Assembly (NCBI GenBank): GCA_907163375.1
Contig: CAJQUW010003157.1
Span: 1 to 64,000 of the forward strand
Source: Prostheceraeus crozeri
Lineage: Eukaryota > Platyhelminthes > Polycladida > Euryleptidae
DNA: 64,000 bases
Reading direction: 5' to 3'
The stretch's first letter is position 1. Each line of letters starts with the position of its first letter. The position numbers and the translations under genes were made by a program. Shown here piece after piece: positions 11,390 through 20,960 of the stretch. The notes under the pieces are model-generated. The model did no database searches, was not told the origin of the DNA, and saw nothing but the letters and a program-made list of their open reading frames with translations.

Positions 11390-11590
11390 TTAGACAAGGC
11401 TCAATAAATACATGTGATAGTTTTCGAAGTATTCGTTTGGCTTTAAAGTGATGGCGCATGATAAACAGCGGCAATTTGTCTGCAAATGACATACTTTACA
11501 CCCCAGTCGGCGTAAATCCGCGTCCTTCTTCATAACATGGCCTAATTTTTGTCTGATTGGAATCCTTGAAATGCGCACATTATCGGGCAA
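11390..11590 (-). pseudogene. piggyBac transposase relic, C-terminal cysteine domain
   Basis: A 66-codon minus-strand frame contains LRRLGCKVCHLQTNCRCLSC and then YFENYHMYL. This spacing of CxxC pairs followed by F-E-x-YH is the C-terminal cysteine-rich domain of piggyBac-type transposases, which binds the subterminal DNA. No catalytic domain was seen next to it, so it is an isolated fragment. Confidence is limited because the fragment is short. Confidence 0.45.
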
Positions 11591-12614
11591 TAATGAGGGT
11601 TTTAAACATTGGCGAAAATTTTACTAACTGACCAGCACCATTTTCACTTTGATTCATGAGGAAATATGAGTTGGTGCAACAAAAATCAAGGATCCATGCA
11701 AAGATTGATCAGGTATCATTTTCTAATACGAATGTGTGTCCTGCATGTATTGATTCTTTGGGCTAGAGCATCGACTCCGCCCATCGACTTTTTATGCATA
11801 ATTGAATAACGTGGGTTGTTGTACTTGCATTTCTCTTTAGTCATTTCTGCAAAAGTGACGACAGGAAGTTTCAGGTGTAGGTGCTGTGAAGTTTAAGGCA
11901 CTAAGAAAAACTTGGTTATCATGCCATTGGGTAACGATCAGCACGAGCACGAGGTCGCCAGTTAGAACCCGCAAGGAGTCATATTTAGTTCATGTTAATT
12001 TTGTTGTTACATAATGCTATAAAACACATCCTTAAATTATACATTTTGAGTTGTTTAGAGGAATTTAAAATGAGTTATTTACAATAAAATAAATAATGTC
12101 TCCATTGAAGATTTTGATTATTTACAGGTTTGTTGCCTTAAAGCCCACTGCTGCATTAATGCATCGGCAAGATTTTCCTTCGTTGAACCTCTGATGTGTC
12201 CACAGACTTGCTGATTTGTATTTAGGTAGCATCTATAGAGTATAATGAAGATACTCAGAAGTATCTGGATGATTAATATATCTCTGTATCAAATAAGAAT
12301 GAAATGCTTACCTTTTCTCTTGAGAGGTCGATTTTTCCGAAAATTGTTAAATCAAATTTATTTGCGCGCATTCAAAGAAGCAAGTTTTTCAAAATCTGCT
12401 GAAAGAAGGTTATTTTGGAATAAATCCATGAAGAGATACTGTTGTGAACTACGTCATCACTGTTATAGAGGTCAAACGTTCATGTTAATGCATGAGTGGG
12501 CTCTAATGGGTTCAGGTTTGATGTCAAATTACCTACCAGATTGTCAGATTTCACCCAGGCGGCCGCTTCCAGATGAACACGGTCTGGTACCGGCATTCAA
12601 AAAAGCCAAACCAT
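11591..12614. other. No gene recognised
   Basis: A 147-codon plus-strand frame (12245-12688) runs into the dispersed repeat at 12615. Its translation (basic, Cys and His scattered) matches nothing I know. I do not call it a gene. Confidence 0.35.
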
Positions 12615-12801
12615 CTTCATTTAGCATGTGCATTTGTGCAACTAATGCTGCATCAATAAGCTGTTCCATCAATAAGTTGTTTGATTAAAAGTAATGTCTT
12701 TTCTTCTCACTAGGAAGTGAAATCATTGTTGAAAACAAAGCCTACGGCTCAATCTAATTTAGAGGCAGATGTCCAGCCCTCAAAAGTCTAGTGGACTTTA
12801 A
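12615..12801 (+). repeat. Dispersed repeat A, left part
   Basis: This segment matches 46765-46924 by eye along its length (shared phrases tttagcatgtgcattt, cttctcactaggaagt, aatttagaggca). The match stops exactly at the TTAA (12798-12801) that begins the piggyBac insertion and resumes at 14268. The phrase ttttcttctcactag followed by gaagt looks like a splice acceptor, so the repeat might derive from a gene. Confidence 0.75.
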
Positions 12802-14267
12802 CCCTTTTAACGGTAGAGCGACATATGTGTCGCTTGTGGTTTAACGGTAGAGCGACACATGTGTCGTTTTGTATGAAACATAGTGACATCTATTTTATGA
12901 ATGTGAAACATTGAATTCGGTATAAATTAATGTTGTATGTTATGTTAAGTGCATCTGCTTGACACATACAAACCACTCACACGCGCGCACGCACTCACAC
13001 ACATTTAGTTATACAAACATATGGTTTCCGAATATGTTATACGACTTACGAGTATGAACTCTCTCAAGACATGAGTATGGATGAGACAGTCGTTGGATTC
13101 AAGGGACGCCATACCCTCGTGAACTACATCAGGGTAAAGAATCAATCAATCAAAGCATCATCAATGGGCACGACGAAATACAATCTTCCCGACTCAAATA
13201 CTGGATAAATCCATCAAACAATTTATCACACTCGAGGAAAGACGACATAAACTTTTGTGCATCCATGCGACGTTTGCGAAAAATTACAGAAGGCTCACGA
13301 AGGGAAATATCATAGATTTTTTGTAAACTATTTCATGTAAACATGAATGTTGCCTTGTGACATGAAATGTTGAAAAAGAAAATCTATATCACTGGTACAG
13401 TTCGTTCCAACCGACGTGGCTTGCCTCAAGATATCAAGAGTACGAGAACAGCCAAATGATCTCAGACGTCTCAAACAGATGGAAAGATTTTGGCAATGAG
13501 CTGGGTTGACACGACAGAAGTACGGATGTTAACAATACATTCCTCAGCTTCCTTCGTTACAGTTTCAGGTTGAGATAAGCGCATACCTCACATGGTAATT
13601 GATTACAATGACCGAATGGGAGCTGTCGACATAGCTGATCAGATGACTGACCACTGCTCGACGGAATTGAGAACGGTGAAGTGCTGGCGGAAGATGGTTT
13701 TCCATTTGATTGAAAGAATGACAACAAATGCTTATATTTGCTACAAAAACAATCCAAATGTATCAGGAAAGAAATTAACGCATCAACGATCTTTGATTAG
13801 TTTGATCGAAAGTTTGATTGGTGTTTATCAAGAGTCCAGAGTGACAGTAGGGCGTCCAAGCATTGGTCCAAGTGAGACGAGATTGACTGAAAGACATTTT
13901 ATCTCTACTATTACAAACAAGAAAAGGAAAATGTGTGCAGTATGTGCAGACAAAGATGAAGGATGCAAAGGAGCAAGTGTTCGGACATGCTGTCCTGACT
14001 GCGGTGTTGCTTTATTCATGACTCACTGCTTCAAACTTCACCATATTCAAATGCATCCATAACTGTTTTGATTTATTCATCAATGTTGAAATGAAATTGG
14101 ATTGTTTTTTCTTATATACTGGAACTAAATTAAATAAAAAGTATAGCAGAAAATGAGGTAAACACATTAAAAAACTTAATGAAGCAACCACCAAAAATCG
14201 GGTCGCAAAACTGAAAAAATTCACCAGACACACAATGTCTTTATTAAAAATTCAACCTTAAAAGGGT
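12802..14267 (+). mobile_element. piggyBac-type transposon, internally shortened
   Basis: The left end is TTAA followed by CCCTTTTAA; the right end is TTAAAAGGG followed by TTCA, a decayed TTAA. Inside the left end the unit ttaacggtagagcgacayat (y = t or c) occurs twice, at 12807 and 12841. Each copy leads into a palindrome (12818-12833 imperfect; CGACACATGTGTCG at 12853-12866 perfect), probably transposase binding sites. The C-terminal half of the transposase remains at 13592-14062. The paralogous repeat at 46924 has no insertion, which confirms the borders. Length is about 1.47 kb. Confidence 0.8.
13592..14062 (+). pseudogene. piggyBac transposase, C-terminal half
   Basis: This is a 156-codon frame. 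It opens with IDYNDRMGAVDIADQM, the block around the last catalytic Asp of the piggyBac RNase-H-like core, then CWRKMVFHLIERM. It ends in a cysteine-rich domain: CAVCADKDEGCKGASVRTCC, PDCG and HCFKLHHIQMH. The first two catalytic Asp blocks are absent upstream, where only fragments without a usable frame are seen. It lies inside the TTAA-bounded element at 12802-14267 and is followed by AATAAA near 14133. It is non-functional as an enzyme. Confidence 0.75.
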
Positions 14268-14756
14268 TCATCACATTAATTGGAAGAAACATAAATAATG
14301 TAAAACTGGGTACTTTGCAGGAGTCACATCTGAATGTGACCAAGTTAGTCACCTAAAGTCACATATCTGCCGTGTTGAATGTGACCGATTCGGGCACATT
14401 TGGTTACAAAAAGTCAGTGGCAAAAGTCACATGTGTTGGGCATATGATCGGTCGCATATTTGGCACAGTTTGGTTTATCACATCCTTTTATGTCCTTGAT
14501 TATTATATCCGACTGGCATAACTTTTTCGCATTGTCTTCGCATGCATAGTTGGACCAAGTTAATCGTACATAAATGTATGATAAAGTATCTCTACGTAAG
14601 TTTTCAGTGATTCGACTCGACTCTAATTTGCCGATTCTCTTGTCCCTGAAATAGAATCAAAATATTTATTTCAGTACTATGTCTATCTTTAGATGCTACT
14701 GCTTCACACCTTGACTTGTACACATCTCATTTATCGTCGCTGAATCGGCAAAAGGC
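14268..14756 (+). repeat. Dispersed repeat A, right part
   Basis: This continues the match to the second copy (46925-47425). Shared phrases include ggagtcacatctgaatgtga, catatctgccgtgttgaatg (catgtctgccgtgttgaatg in copy B) and gtccttgattattat. It is rich in gtcacat and its complement. No coding frame was recognised. Confidence 0.75.
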
Positions 14757-16250
14757 CTTATGTGCAACATTTTCAAAAATGACTTTTAAAGCACGAATGT
14801 TCTACCATGTAAATTGAATTTTACATCATTTCACAGGAGGATATTTTCAAATTCGATCTGCAAATTTGTTTAAATTTAGAAAATGCAAAAGGTCCTATGT
14901 GCATGCTTATTTCATTCTTATTCATGCACCATTATCGTAAACTACGGCTAGCATAATTGGCCTTCATCTTATTTTAAAAGCAGTATCTGGCGGAATAGAA
15001 GATTCACTTTTATACCGTTGTCACGATCGCAGAGCGATGTGTGGCTTATAAATGGATCAAAATGAATTTTAACACGTTCAATGATCGTATTCCTTCGTAG
15101 CTACTGTTCCTGCAGTTCCGACCGCAGAGCGATGCGTATGGCGTAGCAATAAAATTGATCTCAATCAAGTTTCCCACGTTCGTTTAACGAAGTCGATAAT
15201 AAAAATGGACCGCAATTCCGAATCCCTGAATACCGTGGTATGTTATTGGCCTAAATCCAGAAATCCCGTCATTCATTTAGATGCTATTTTACTCGTAGTT
15301 TGGTTATGTATGGATGTGGTGACAATTTATTCGCTATTGACTGCCTTGCAAATAGAAATTGAAAATAAGAAAAAGCAAGATGATGATTGTCTTCGACCGA
15401 AAATTCTCTCTATTCATAAAGTCACAATAAAATAAATTTAATAAAGTCACAAAACGTTCCGATGTCGGCTTGTTCACTTGTGAGAGTGTTGACTGGAATG
15501 ATGTACAGCTCTCTGTATGTATTCCGGTCATTTAGTTGCAGTGACTAATCATCAAGAATTGCAGAATTATTTCTTTTTACCCTCATCAGTCTGACAAATC
15601 TATCTACCTATTCCGCCCACCAGACAACATATTTAGTTTTGCATGCTTTCATCGGTTTCTAATTTTTTAAGAGCATTTATGTACATATATTGATATCCTT
15701 TATCATATCAGCTCATATTCTTATCATATAATCTTCACCTGTACATTGGCACGTCCTGCAACCTAGTTTTGTAGCGTCGGCCTACTGGTATAACGATTAC
15801 TCTATTATAAGAAATCTATCAAAAACTGCAAAATCAAATGCAAACTTTGATTGAATTGTACAAAGGAACTACTATGAGATAAAACAATGTGTATTTCAAG
15901 GGAAGTTTGATTCAAATTGGTAAATCAATTTGAATAGGTCTATATGTAGAATTTGTGCAATAAAAGACAAACTTCAATTGAGATAAATGGTGATTTGTGC
16001 ATGCCACATCCACTTTGTAATTGGAGTTACATCTTTATCTCAATGTTTTGCACCTAGCAGATGATACTTGGTATATTCGAATTCCACTAGGTGTAGGCCT
16101 ATTCAAGTCCGTTTGAAACAACAGACGGAATTGGTGAAAAGCTACTTTAGGTTGCGCATAAATTTAATTATTATTTTTGTAGACAATGTCAAGCAACAGC
16201 TCTTCAACTGTCTTGATGAAACACTCTCATTTCTATGATCAGAGTGAGTA
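14757..16250. other. No firm gene; a short repeat and one small frame
   Basis: The phrase cgcagagcgatg occurs near 15031 and 15123, hinting at a diverged repeat of about 95 bp. A 76-codon frame (15205-15435) has one possible membrane segment (residues 24-48) and is followed by AATAAA, but nothing else supports it. Confidence 0.3.
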
Positions 16251-16256
16251 GCTTAG
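16251..16256. repeat. Polinton target-site duplication, left
   Basis: GCTTAG here is matched by GCTTAG at 34805-34810. A 6-bp duplication is the hallmark of Polinton integration. Confidence 0.9.
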
Positions 16257-16840
16257 AGTAGTATATAGTGTGACATCCGGCGCGACGCTTCGCTTCGCTT
16301 TGCTTCGCTTCGCTTGCGCCGGATGTCACACTTTTGCGGGTTTTTTCAAAAAAATCAAAATTTCAAAAATTTAGGTAGACTTCAAATTTCACGTGGCCGA
16401 AGGCCGAAGGGGCGAAAATTTAGGTAGTGACAAATTTTCAAAAAAATCAAAATTTCAAAAATTTAGCCGGTCTCAAAATATCACGTAATCTCAAATTTGA
16501 GAATTACAATTTTCACCCTTAAAATCATGACCGTTCCAGGACACCGAAAATCATAAAAGTTAAGAATCACAAAATTTGAGAATTACAATTTTCTCGCTTA
16601 AATCATGACCGTTCCAGGACACCAAAAATCATAAAAGTTGAGAATTTCAAATTCATGAATTTTATCCATCTTTCAGGTTTTTAAAATATAACATGTGACT
16701 AATAATATTTCTTTAAAAATGGAAGAAACAAAAGTGGGTGAAACCGCAAGAATATATCCTTCGTTATCTCAATTAAAAACAGGTGAAATGGTTCTCAATT
16801 ATCATTAAGATTAGAGCAATATGATAAATTAAGAAGACGC
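16257..16840 (+). repeat. Polinton left terminal inverted repeat
   Basis: Matches the reverse complement of about 34160-34804. It holds a terminal hairpin (16267-16332), two 79-bp direct repeats (16492-16645, each with atgaccgttccaggacacc) and, at its inner end, a short copy of the start of the membrane-protein gene that lies at the other end. Confidence 0.9.
16267..16332. repeat. Terminal hairpin: 17-bp perfect stem, CTTCG-rich loop
   Basis: Seventeen bases from 16267 pair perfectly with 16316-16332. The 32-base loop is made of repeated cgctt units. The mirror structure lies at 34729-34794. A role in end replication or packaging is an inference. Confidence 0.85.
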
Positions 16841-17034
16841 AATTATTACTTAGACATTCTTCGTTATTGTATTTTCAACATTATTTAAAGTACTAATTAT
16901 GTGAACTAGAAGATTATTGTAACTCATAAACTCAAAATTATTCAATGAACCCGTACACTGGCTGATAATTGAAGAGAGACAGAGATTGAAGAGAGAGAAA
17001 CATGTAACAGCTTTCCCCTAAAATTATCGTGCTA

Positions 17035-17130
17035 TCTCTTGTCATTTCAATTTACCCATCGGTAAACTTTTGACATTTCAACTTACGCGTGCGTAAAGTT
17101 TTGACATTTCAATTTACCCCTACGTAAATT
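17035..17130 (+). promoter_or_regulatory. Three short palindromic repeats upstream of Polinton gene 1
   Basis: The phrase gacatttcaaytta (y = t or c) recurs about every 31 bp. Each time it is followed by a near-palindrome of the form tttac...gtaaa (for example acttacgcgtgcgtaaagt). The array lies about 400 bp before the first plus-strand gene and may be a promoter or operator. Confidence 0.4.
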
Positions 17131-17257
17131 ATTTTCAGAATCTGTTTTCAAAATCTATTTTCAAAATCCATTTGTAAAGTCTGTTTTCAAATTCAGTTTT
17201 AGAAAATCGATTTGCAAAATTCATTTAGCGTTTCCTGTTTCCACATGAATAGGTTAA

Positions 17258-17405
17258 AACACATACGGGCAGCAATAAAAAGCAATTCTTCTTGTGAGTT
17301 GAGAACACATGCGGGTGTGGTGATAATAAAAAAGCAATTTTTATTGTGAATTTAGAACGCATAAGGGCAACGCCGATATGCAAGATAGTTGTTATAGCAA
17401 TTTTA
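17258..17405 (+). repeat. Tandem repeat, about 46-52 bp, three copies
   Basis: Copies start at 17258, 17304 and 17356 with aacacatacggg-like text, then aataaaaagcaatt. The array is directly upstream of the frame at 17510. Confidence 0.55.
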
Positions 17406-17509
17406 AACAATCACTTAAACAATGAAACACATTAACGAATGAAGTTCTTCTCTCAAGGAGTATTAGATAGTTAGTTTATTTTAATTCATCTCATTCATTT
17501 CTATCATTC

Positions 17510-17935
17510 ATGATGAGTAAACATTTGGGTGATCGTATTGAAACGACAAAAGGACAAATCGCAAAAAAAGTGTGCCTGATCAACGAATTTGTAAAGAAAA
17601 ATCATTTCATAAATACTGTGGAACTACAAAAAAGTTTGGAAAACATTAGTGATATTGATTTTGATGATTTCTTGACGTCGTGTGAAATATCACAGCGAAT
17701 TTTAAACGAAGTTAAAGGCGCTGCTGCATTAGAACGTAAGCGAAGAACTTTACAAAATCAATATATTGTGAAACGTGAAACGGCGAGAATGAAGCGTTCT
17801 TTTGATGAACAACTTGAGATGGATTATTATAATAAGACAATGAAAACAAGTCAAATAGTTTTAAATCTACAACCGGGGACGTCATCAACTCAAGATGAAG
17901 AGACATCACAATTGCAAGCCATTCAAGACAAATGA
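17510..17935 (+). CDS. Polinton ORF, 141 aa, unknown
   Basis: This is the first plus-strand gene of the element, starting at tandem ATGs. The predicted protein is charged and mostly helical, with a probable coiled coil around residues 70-115 and a polar tail rich in Thr, Ser and Gln. I recognise no catalytic motif. Its position next to the protease, apart from the leftward capsid block, suggests a small element-specific protein; DNA binding or scaffolding is possible but not shown. The upstream spacer has two repeat arrays that could carry its promoter. Confidence 0.55.
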   Translation: MMSKHLGDRIETTKGQIAKKVCLINEFVKKNHFINTVELQKSLENISDIDFDDFLTSCEISQRILNEVKGAAALERKRRTLQNQYIVKRETARMKRSFDEQLEMDYYNKTMKTSQIVLNLQPGTSSTQDEETSQLQAIQDK

Positions 17936-18197
17936 TTTTGTGGACAACTACATCTGAAAAGCAAGCAAGCAAGCAGTGATTCAAGAACCATCTAAAACTC
18001 ATTTTTTTCTAATTCATTTTGAGAAGTTCATGAAGAAAATGGAAATATGTAAAACAATATAGATTAGAATAATTATAATATAATCATTTCAAAATCGAAT
18101 AAGTAGTAAGGAAAGTCATCATTAGAGAACAGTTTTAAATCAATACCCCCTCCCTTCTGTCTTCTAGGGGTCCCTTAAGAAATTTTTTTATTATAAA

Positions 18198-18683
18198 ATG
18201 AGCAACATAAAGGAGTTTTTTAAATTATATGGAACACAAACGACAACGAATTTCGATTTAAAGAAAATCGCAAATCAATTGGGAATAAAGAATTTTCATG
18301 TTCTAATGAGAGACGAATTACAATTCCTAAAAAATAGGCCAACAGGAACCTTCAGTTCCCGGAACAAAGTTCAAACTGTAAATTTCATAACAAATCTTCA
18401 TACGTCAGATGAAAAAGGTGAACATTGGTCAGCAGGACAAAGAAATATAAACTGTTCTAATTATTATTTTGACCGCCCGGAGGCTGAGAACTATTGGTTC
18501 GACTCATACGGACTTCCACCTACAAACGAAGTCAAAAAATTACTTGGCAATGGAATTTATAATACATTTCAAATTCAAAAACCAGGAACTACATATTGCG
18601 GTCAATTATGTCTTTATGTTTTATTTAAATTACAGGAAGGAGTACCATTTCTAGATATTATGTTAGAATTGAACGAACCGTAG
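18198..18683 (+). CDS. Adenain-like cysteine protease (PRO)
   Basis: The 161-aa protein matches the adenovirus-type maturation protease found in Polintons. His76 lies in GEHWSAG, Asp102 in YWFDSYGLPP and Cys134 in TTYCGQLC, giving the expected His-Asp-Cys order. The length is close to that of small Polinton proteases. In related viruses the enzyme trims capsid and membrane-active proteins during particle maturation. It is one of only two rightward genes and faces the integrase gene tail to tail across about 35 bases. A short hairpin (18675-18687) lies over its stop codon. Confidence 0.85.
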   Translation: MSNIKEFFKLYGTQTTTNFDLKKIANQLGIKNFHVLMRDELQFLKNRPTGTFSSRNKVQTVNFITNLHTSDEKGEHWSAGQRNINCSNYYFDRPEAENYWFDSYGLPPTNEVKKLLGNGIYNTFQIQKPGTTYCGQLCLYVLFKLQEGVPFLDIMLELNEP

Positions 18684-18717
18684 GTTCTATGGCTACGCCT
18701 AATGAAAATAATGATAA

Positions 18718-19869
18718 TTAAAAATCAGTTCGTTGTAATTCATTTTGATAAAATCGGCCTCTGATGTTTTCATCATCTAAATCTTTGATTTCGTAAGTAA
18801 TCGGATAACTTTGATTTATTTTAGAAATTTCAAATATCTCTTTCGTCCAGTATCCGACGAAGCCTTTTTCAAATTTATTCTTATATTTAAATATTCTAAC
18901 TCTATCTCCAATTTTAAATTTCGGCTTAAGTTTCTGCAAATTCGGATTACTCTCATTCAAATTATTATTCTCGAATATTTTTTTTCTTATCAAATCAGGG
19001 TCGTCAGAAGCATTCTTTGGAGTTTCTTCAATACCAGAATGAACTTTATTATTGTACTCTTCTACAACTCCTGGTAATATCTTCAACCATTTCTGATTTC
19101 TTTGCTCAGTAAATTTCTTGAATAATTTATTTTTTAACGTCCGATTGAATCTTTCTATCACTACGGCCTTCCCTGCATTTTCAGTTGAATAAACTGAGCC
19201 TTGGCGATGACTTTCGTCTGTTTCAAATAGTGGCTGAACGTTTCGGTTATAAAATTCCGACCCTTTATCAACAAACAATTTTTTTGGCTTTCTCTTACTT
19301 TCTTTAAAGATTTCTTCAAACGCATATTTAACTGATAGACCACTTTTATTTTTTAAAGGCTTTACCCAAGCGTATCGTGTATATAAATCTATAACGGTCA
19401 ATGCGTATTTATAATTTTTTTCATTCGGCATATGAATAAGATCAGCACTCCAAATATCATCTTTATTAAATACTTTTACTTTCAATAAATATTTAGGCCT
19501 TCTATATTCCTTGTGGATTTCGGACGCGTAGGTTCGAGCGTTGCTCTCAGACAACTTTGCTGTCGTTTCATTTAAACCCTGACCGAATAATATTTTAGCT
19601 TGTAAAGCTTTCTTAACAAACATTCTTTCAATTTTTTCTCTAAATGTTGGATTTTGAATACTATCTAATTCTTGAATCATCTTCTTATCAGCTGCATGTC
19701 GAGAACTTAGATCATGATTTCGATAAGCCAAATCATGCCTGTAAGCTGCGGCATCTACTCTATTTATTGGTTCTTCACCTGGTTTCGGATTATTATTCTC
19801 ATCTAGTCTTATATCTAATCGAGTTCCTGGACCGGTATATGAATGACCAGGAAGATGTTTTTCTTTCAA
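18718..19869 (-). CDS. Integrase (rve) with N-terminal phospholipase A2-like domain
   Basis: The 383-aa frame has two parts. Residues 5-65 look like a parvovirus-type phospholipase A2: a calcium-loop GPGT (13-16), then AAYRHDLAY with the His-Asp pair (45-46) and an Asp at 61. Residues 125-300 are a retroviral-type integrase core: SADLIHM (Asp143), FVDKGSEF (Asp201) and VIERFNRTLK (Glu239). The C-terminus (about 320-370) resembles the SH3 or chromo-like tail of Polinton integrases. Integrase inserts the element and makes the 6-bp duplication. A PLA2 domain would be expected on a capsid protein that breaches membranes, so its place here is odd. The start used is the first ATG of this frame and is uncertain. 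Confidence 0.8.
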   Translation of the reverse strand: MKEKHLPGHSYTGPGTRLDIRLDENNNPKPGEEPINRVDAAAYRHDLAYRNHDLSSRHAADKKMIQELDSIQNPTFREKIERMFVKKALQAKILFGQGLNETTAKLSESNARTYASEIHKEYRRPKYLLKVKVFNKDDIWSADLIHMPNEKNYKYALTVIDLYTRYAWVKPLKNKSGLSVKYAFEEIFKESKRKPKKLFVDKGSEFYNRNVQPLFETDESHRQGSVYSTENAGKAVVIERFNRTLKNKLFKKFTEQRNQKWLKILPGVVEEYNNKVHSGIEETPKNASDDPDLIRKKIFENNNLNESNPNLQKLKPKFKIGDRVRIFKYKNKFEKGFVGYWTKEIFEISKINQSYPITYEIKDLDDENIRGRFYQNELQRTDF

Positions 19870-20066
19870 ATATTTACTCCAAATAAATCCAGGAAAGTTT
19901 TCTAATGTTTTTTGTATGTCGTTACCTTCATAAATTTTACAATTTCAGTTTTTATTTTTGTTTAATAGATAATTCAATAAATCTAAATTAGAAATTTTTA
20001 ATTTAATTAAATTTTCGGAATTTGTAGAATTCATTTTAAAAGATAAAATAAATGTTTTACCGAATC

Positions 20067-20137
20067 GGACCGAAGGTCCTGAGGCTTTAGCCGATAGAAC
20101 TTTGCTCAGAGGCTTTAGCCGATCGGACCAAAGGTCC
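20067..20137. repeat. GC-rich hairpin cluster, integrase-side spacer
   Basis: ggac-cgaag-gtcc (20067-20079) and ggac-caaag-gtcc (20125-20137) flank two copies of ggctttagcc (20083-20092, 20111-20120). The same modules reappear at 20889-20960. They stand out in AT-rich sequence and may act as terminators or be small mobile hairpins. Confidence 0.7.
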
Positions 20138-20145
20138 TGAGGTTA

Positions 20146-20628
20146 TTACTGAATCATACTAGGACTTCGATATATTCTAGAACCATCTTTAGTTTCTTTA
20201 ATTTCAATTAAATCATCAACATTGTGGAGAATATTTTTAAGAACTCGTTTTCCTTCATCAACTAAATTTAATTTACTAATAAAATTATCTACTATTCCGT
20301 CACCCCTAGCAACTTTCTCTAACTCTCTATTATGACGTTTTTGTTCTTCTAATGCTGCCTTCTCTGATTTATTTTTATTTACTGCTTGGACAATACCAGC
20401 TGTCCCACCTGCAACACTTCCTGCTGCTGCTATGCCTCCTATTATTAGTGGAATTAATGGGAGAATTCCACCATTCTGTTCTTCTTGTAATTGAATATTC
20501 TCTATCATTGGTTTACTTATGTAATACTTTTTTTTGTTAATCGTAATAGTTTTAGGGGTATTTTTGTCAACAATATTGCGTAATTTTAATTCAACAGTTT
20601 TATTATTATTACTTTTCGCTTGCGACAT
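20146..20628 (-). CDS. Polinton hydrophobic protein, 160 aa, probably membrane-active
   Basis: A basic N-terminus (residues 1-45) is followed by a Gly, Ala and Ile-rich stretch from about 53 to 85 (GGILPLIPLIIGGIAAAGS and onward). A charged helical region and a short C-terminal tail with YRSPSMIQ follow. Such a segment beside the capsid genes recalls the membrane-lytic or core proteins (pVI and pX type) of adenovirus-like particles. That role is inferred from composition and position only. The gene lies between the integrase and major capsid genes on the same strand. Confidence 0.6.
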   Translation of the reverse strand: MSQAKSNNNKTVELKLRNIVDKNTPKTITINKKKYYISKPMIENIQLQEEQNGGILPLIPLIIGGIAAAGSVAGGTAGIVQAVNKNKSEKAALEEQKRHNRELEKVARGDGIVDNFISKLNLVDEGKRVLKNILHNVDDLIEIKETKDGSRIYRSPSMIQ

Positions 20629-20651
20629 TTTTAAAAAAATATTTTAATTTA

Positions 20652-20822
20652 CGAAAATTTTAAGTTAAGAATTTTGATCTATTCTAGTTATGAATAAATT
20701 TTAAATTAGGAATTTTGATCTATTCTAGTCATGAATAAATTTTAAGTTAGGAATTTTAAATCTATTCTAGTTACGAAAAATTTTTAAGTTAAGGATTTTT
20801 AATCTATTCTAGTTACAAAAAA
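20652..20822. repeat. Minisatellite, about 51-57 bp, four copies
   Basis: The phrase tctattctagt recurs with aattttaagtta-like text in the spacer between the capsid gene and the 160-aa gene. Confidence 0.7.
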
Positions 20823-20888
20823 ATTTTATTACTAATTACTAAAAAAAATTTTAAGTTATCAAAAAAATTAATTAATCGACGAAGTCTT

Positions 20889-20960
20889 GGGCTTTAGCCT
20901 ATCGGACCAAAGGTCCTCAGGTTATTAACCGATCGGAGCGAAGCTCCTCTGGCTTTAGCC
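20889..20960. repeat. GC-rich hairpin cluster at the capsid gene end
   Basis: Contains ggctttagcc (20890-20899, 20951-20960), ggac-caaag-gtcc (20904-20916) and ggag-cgaag-ctcc (20935-20947). The last copy overlaps the 3' end of the capsid frame. Confidence 0.7.

Noticed and set aside
11450-11590. A zinc-finger gene from the CxxC pairs on the minus strand
   Set aside because: The spacing and the FENYH block fit the piggyBac C-terminal domain better.
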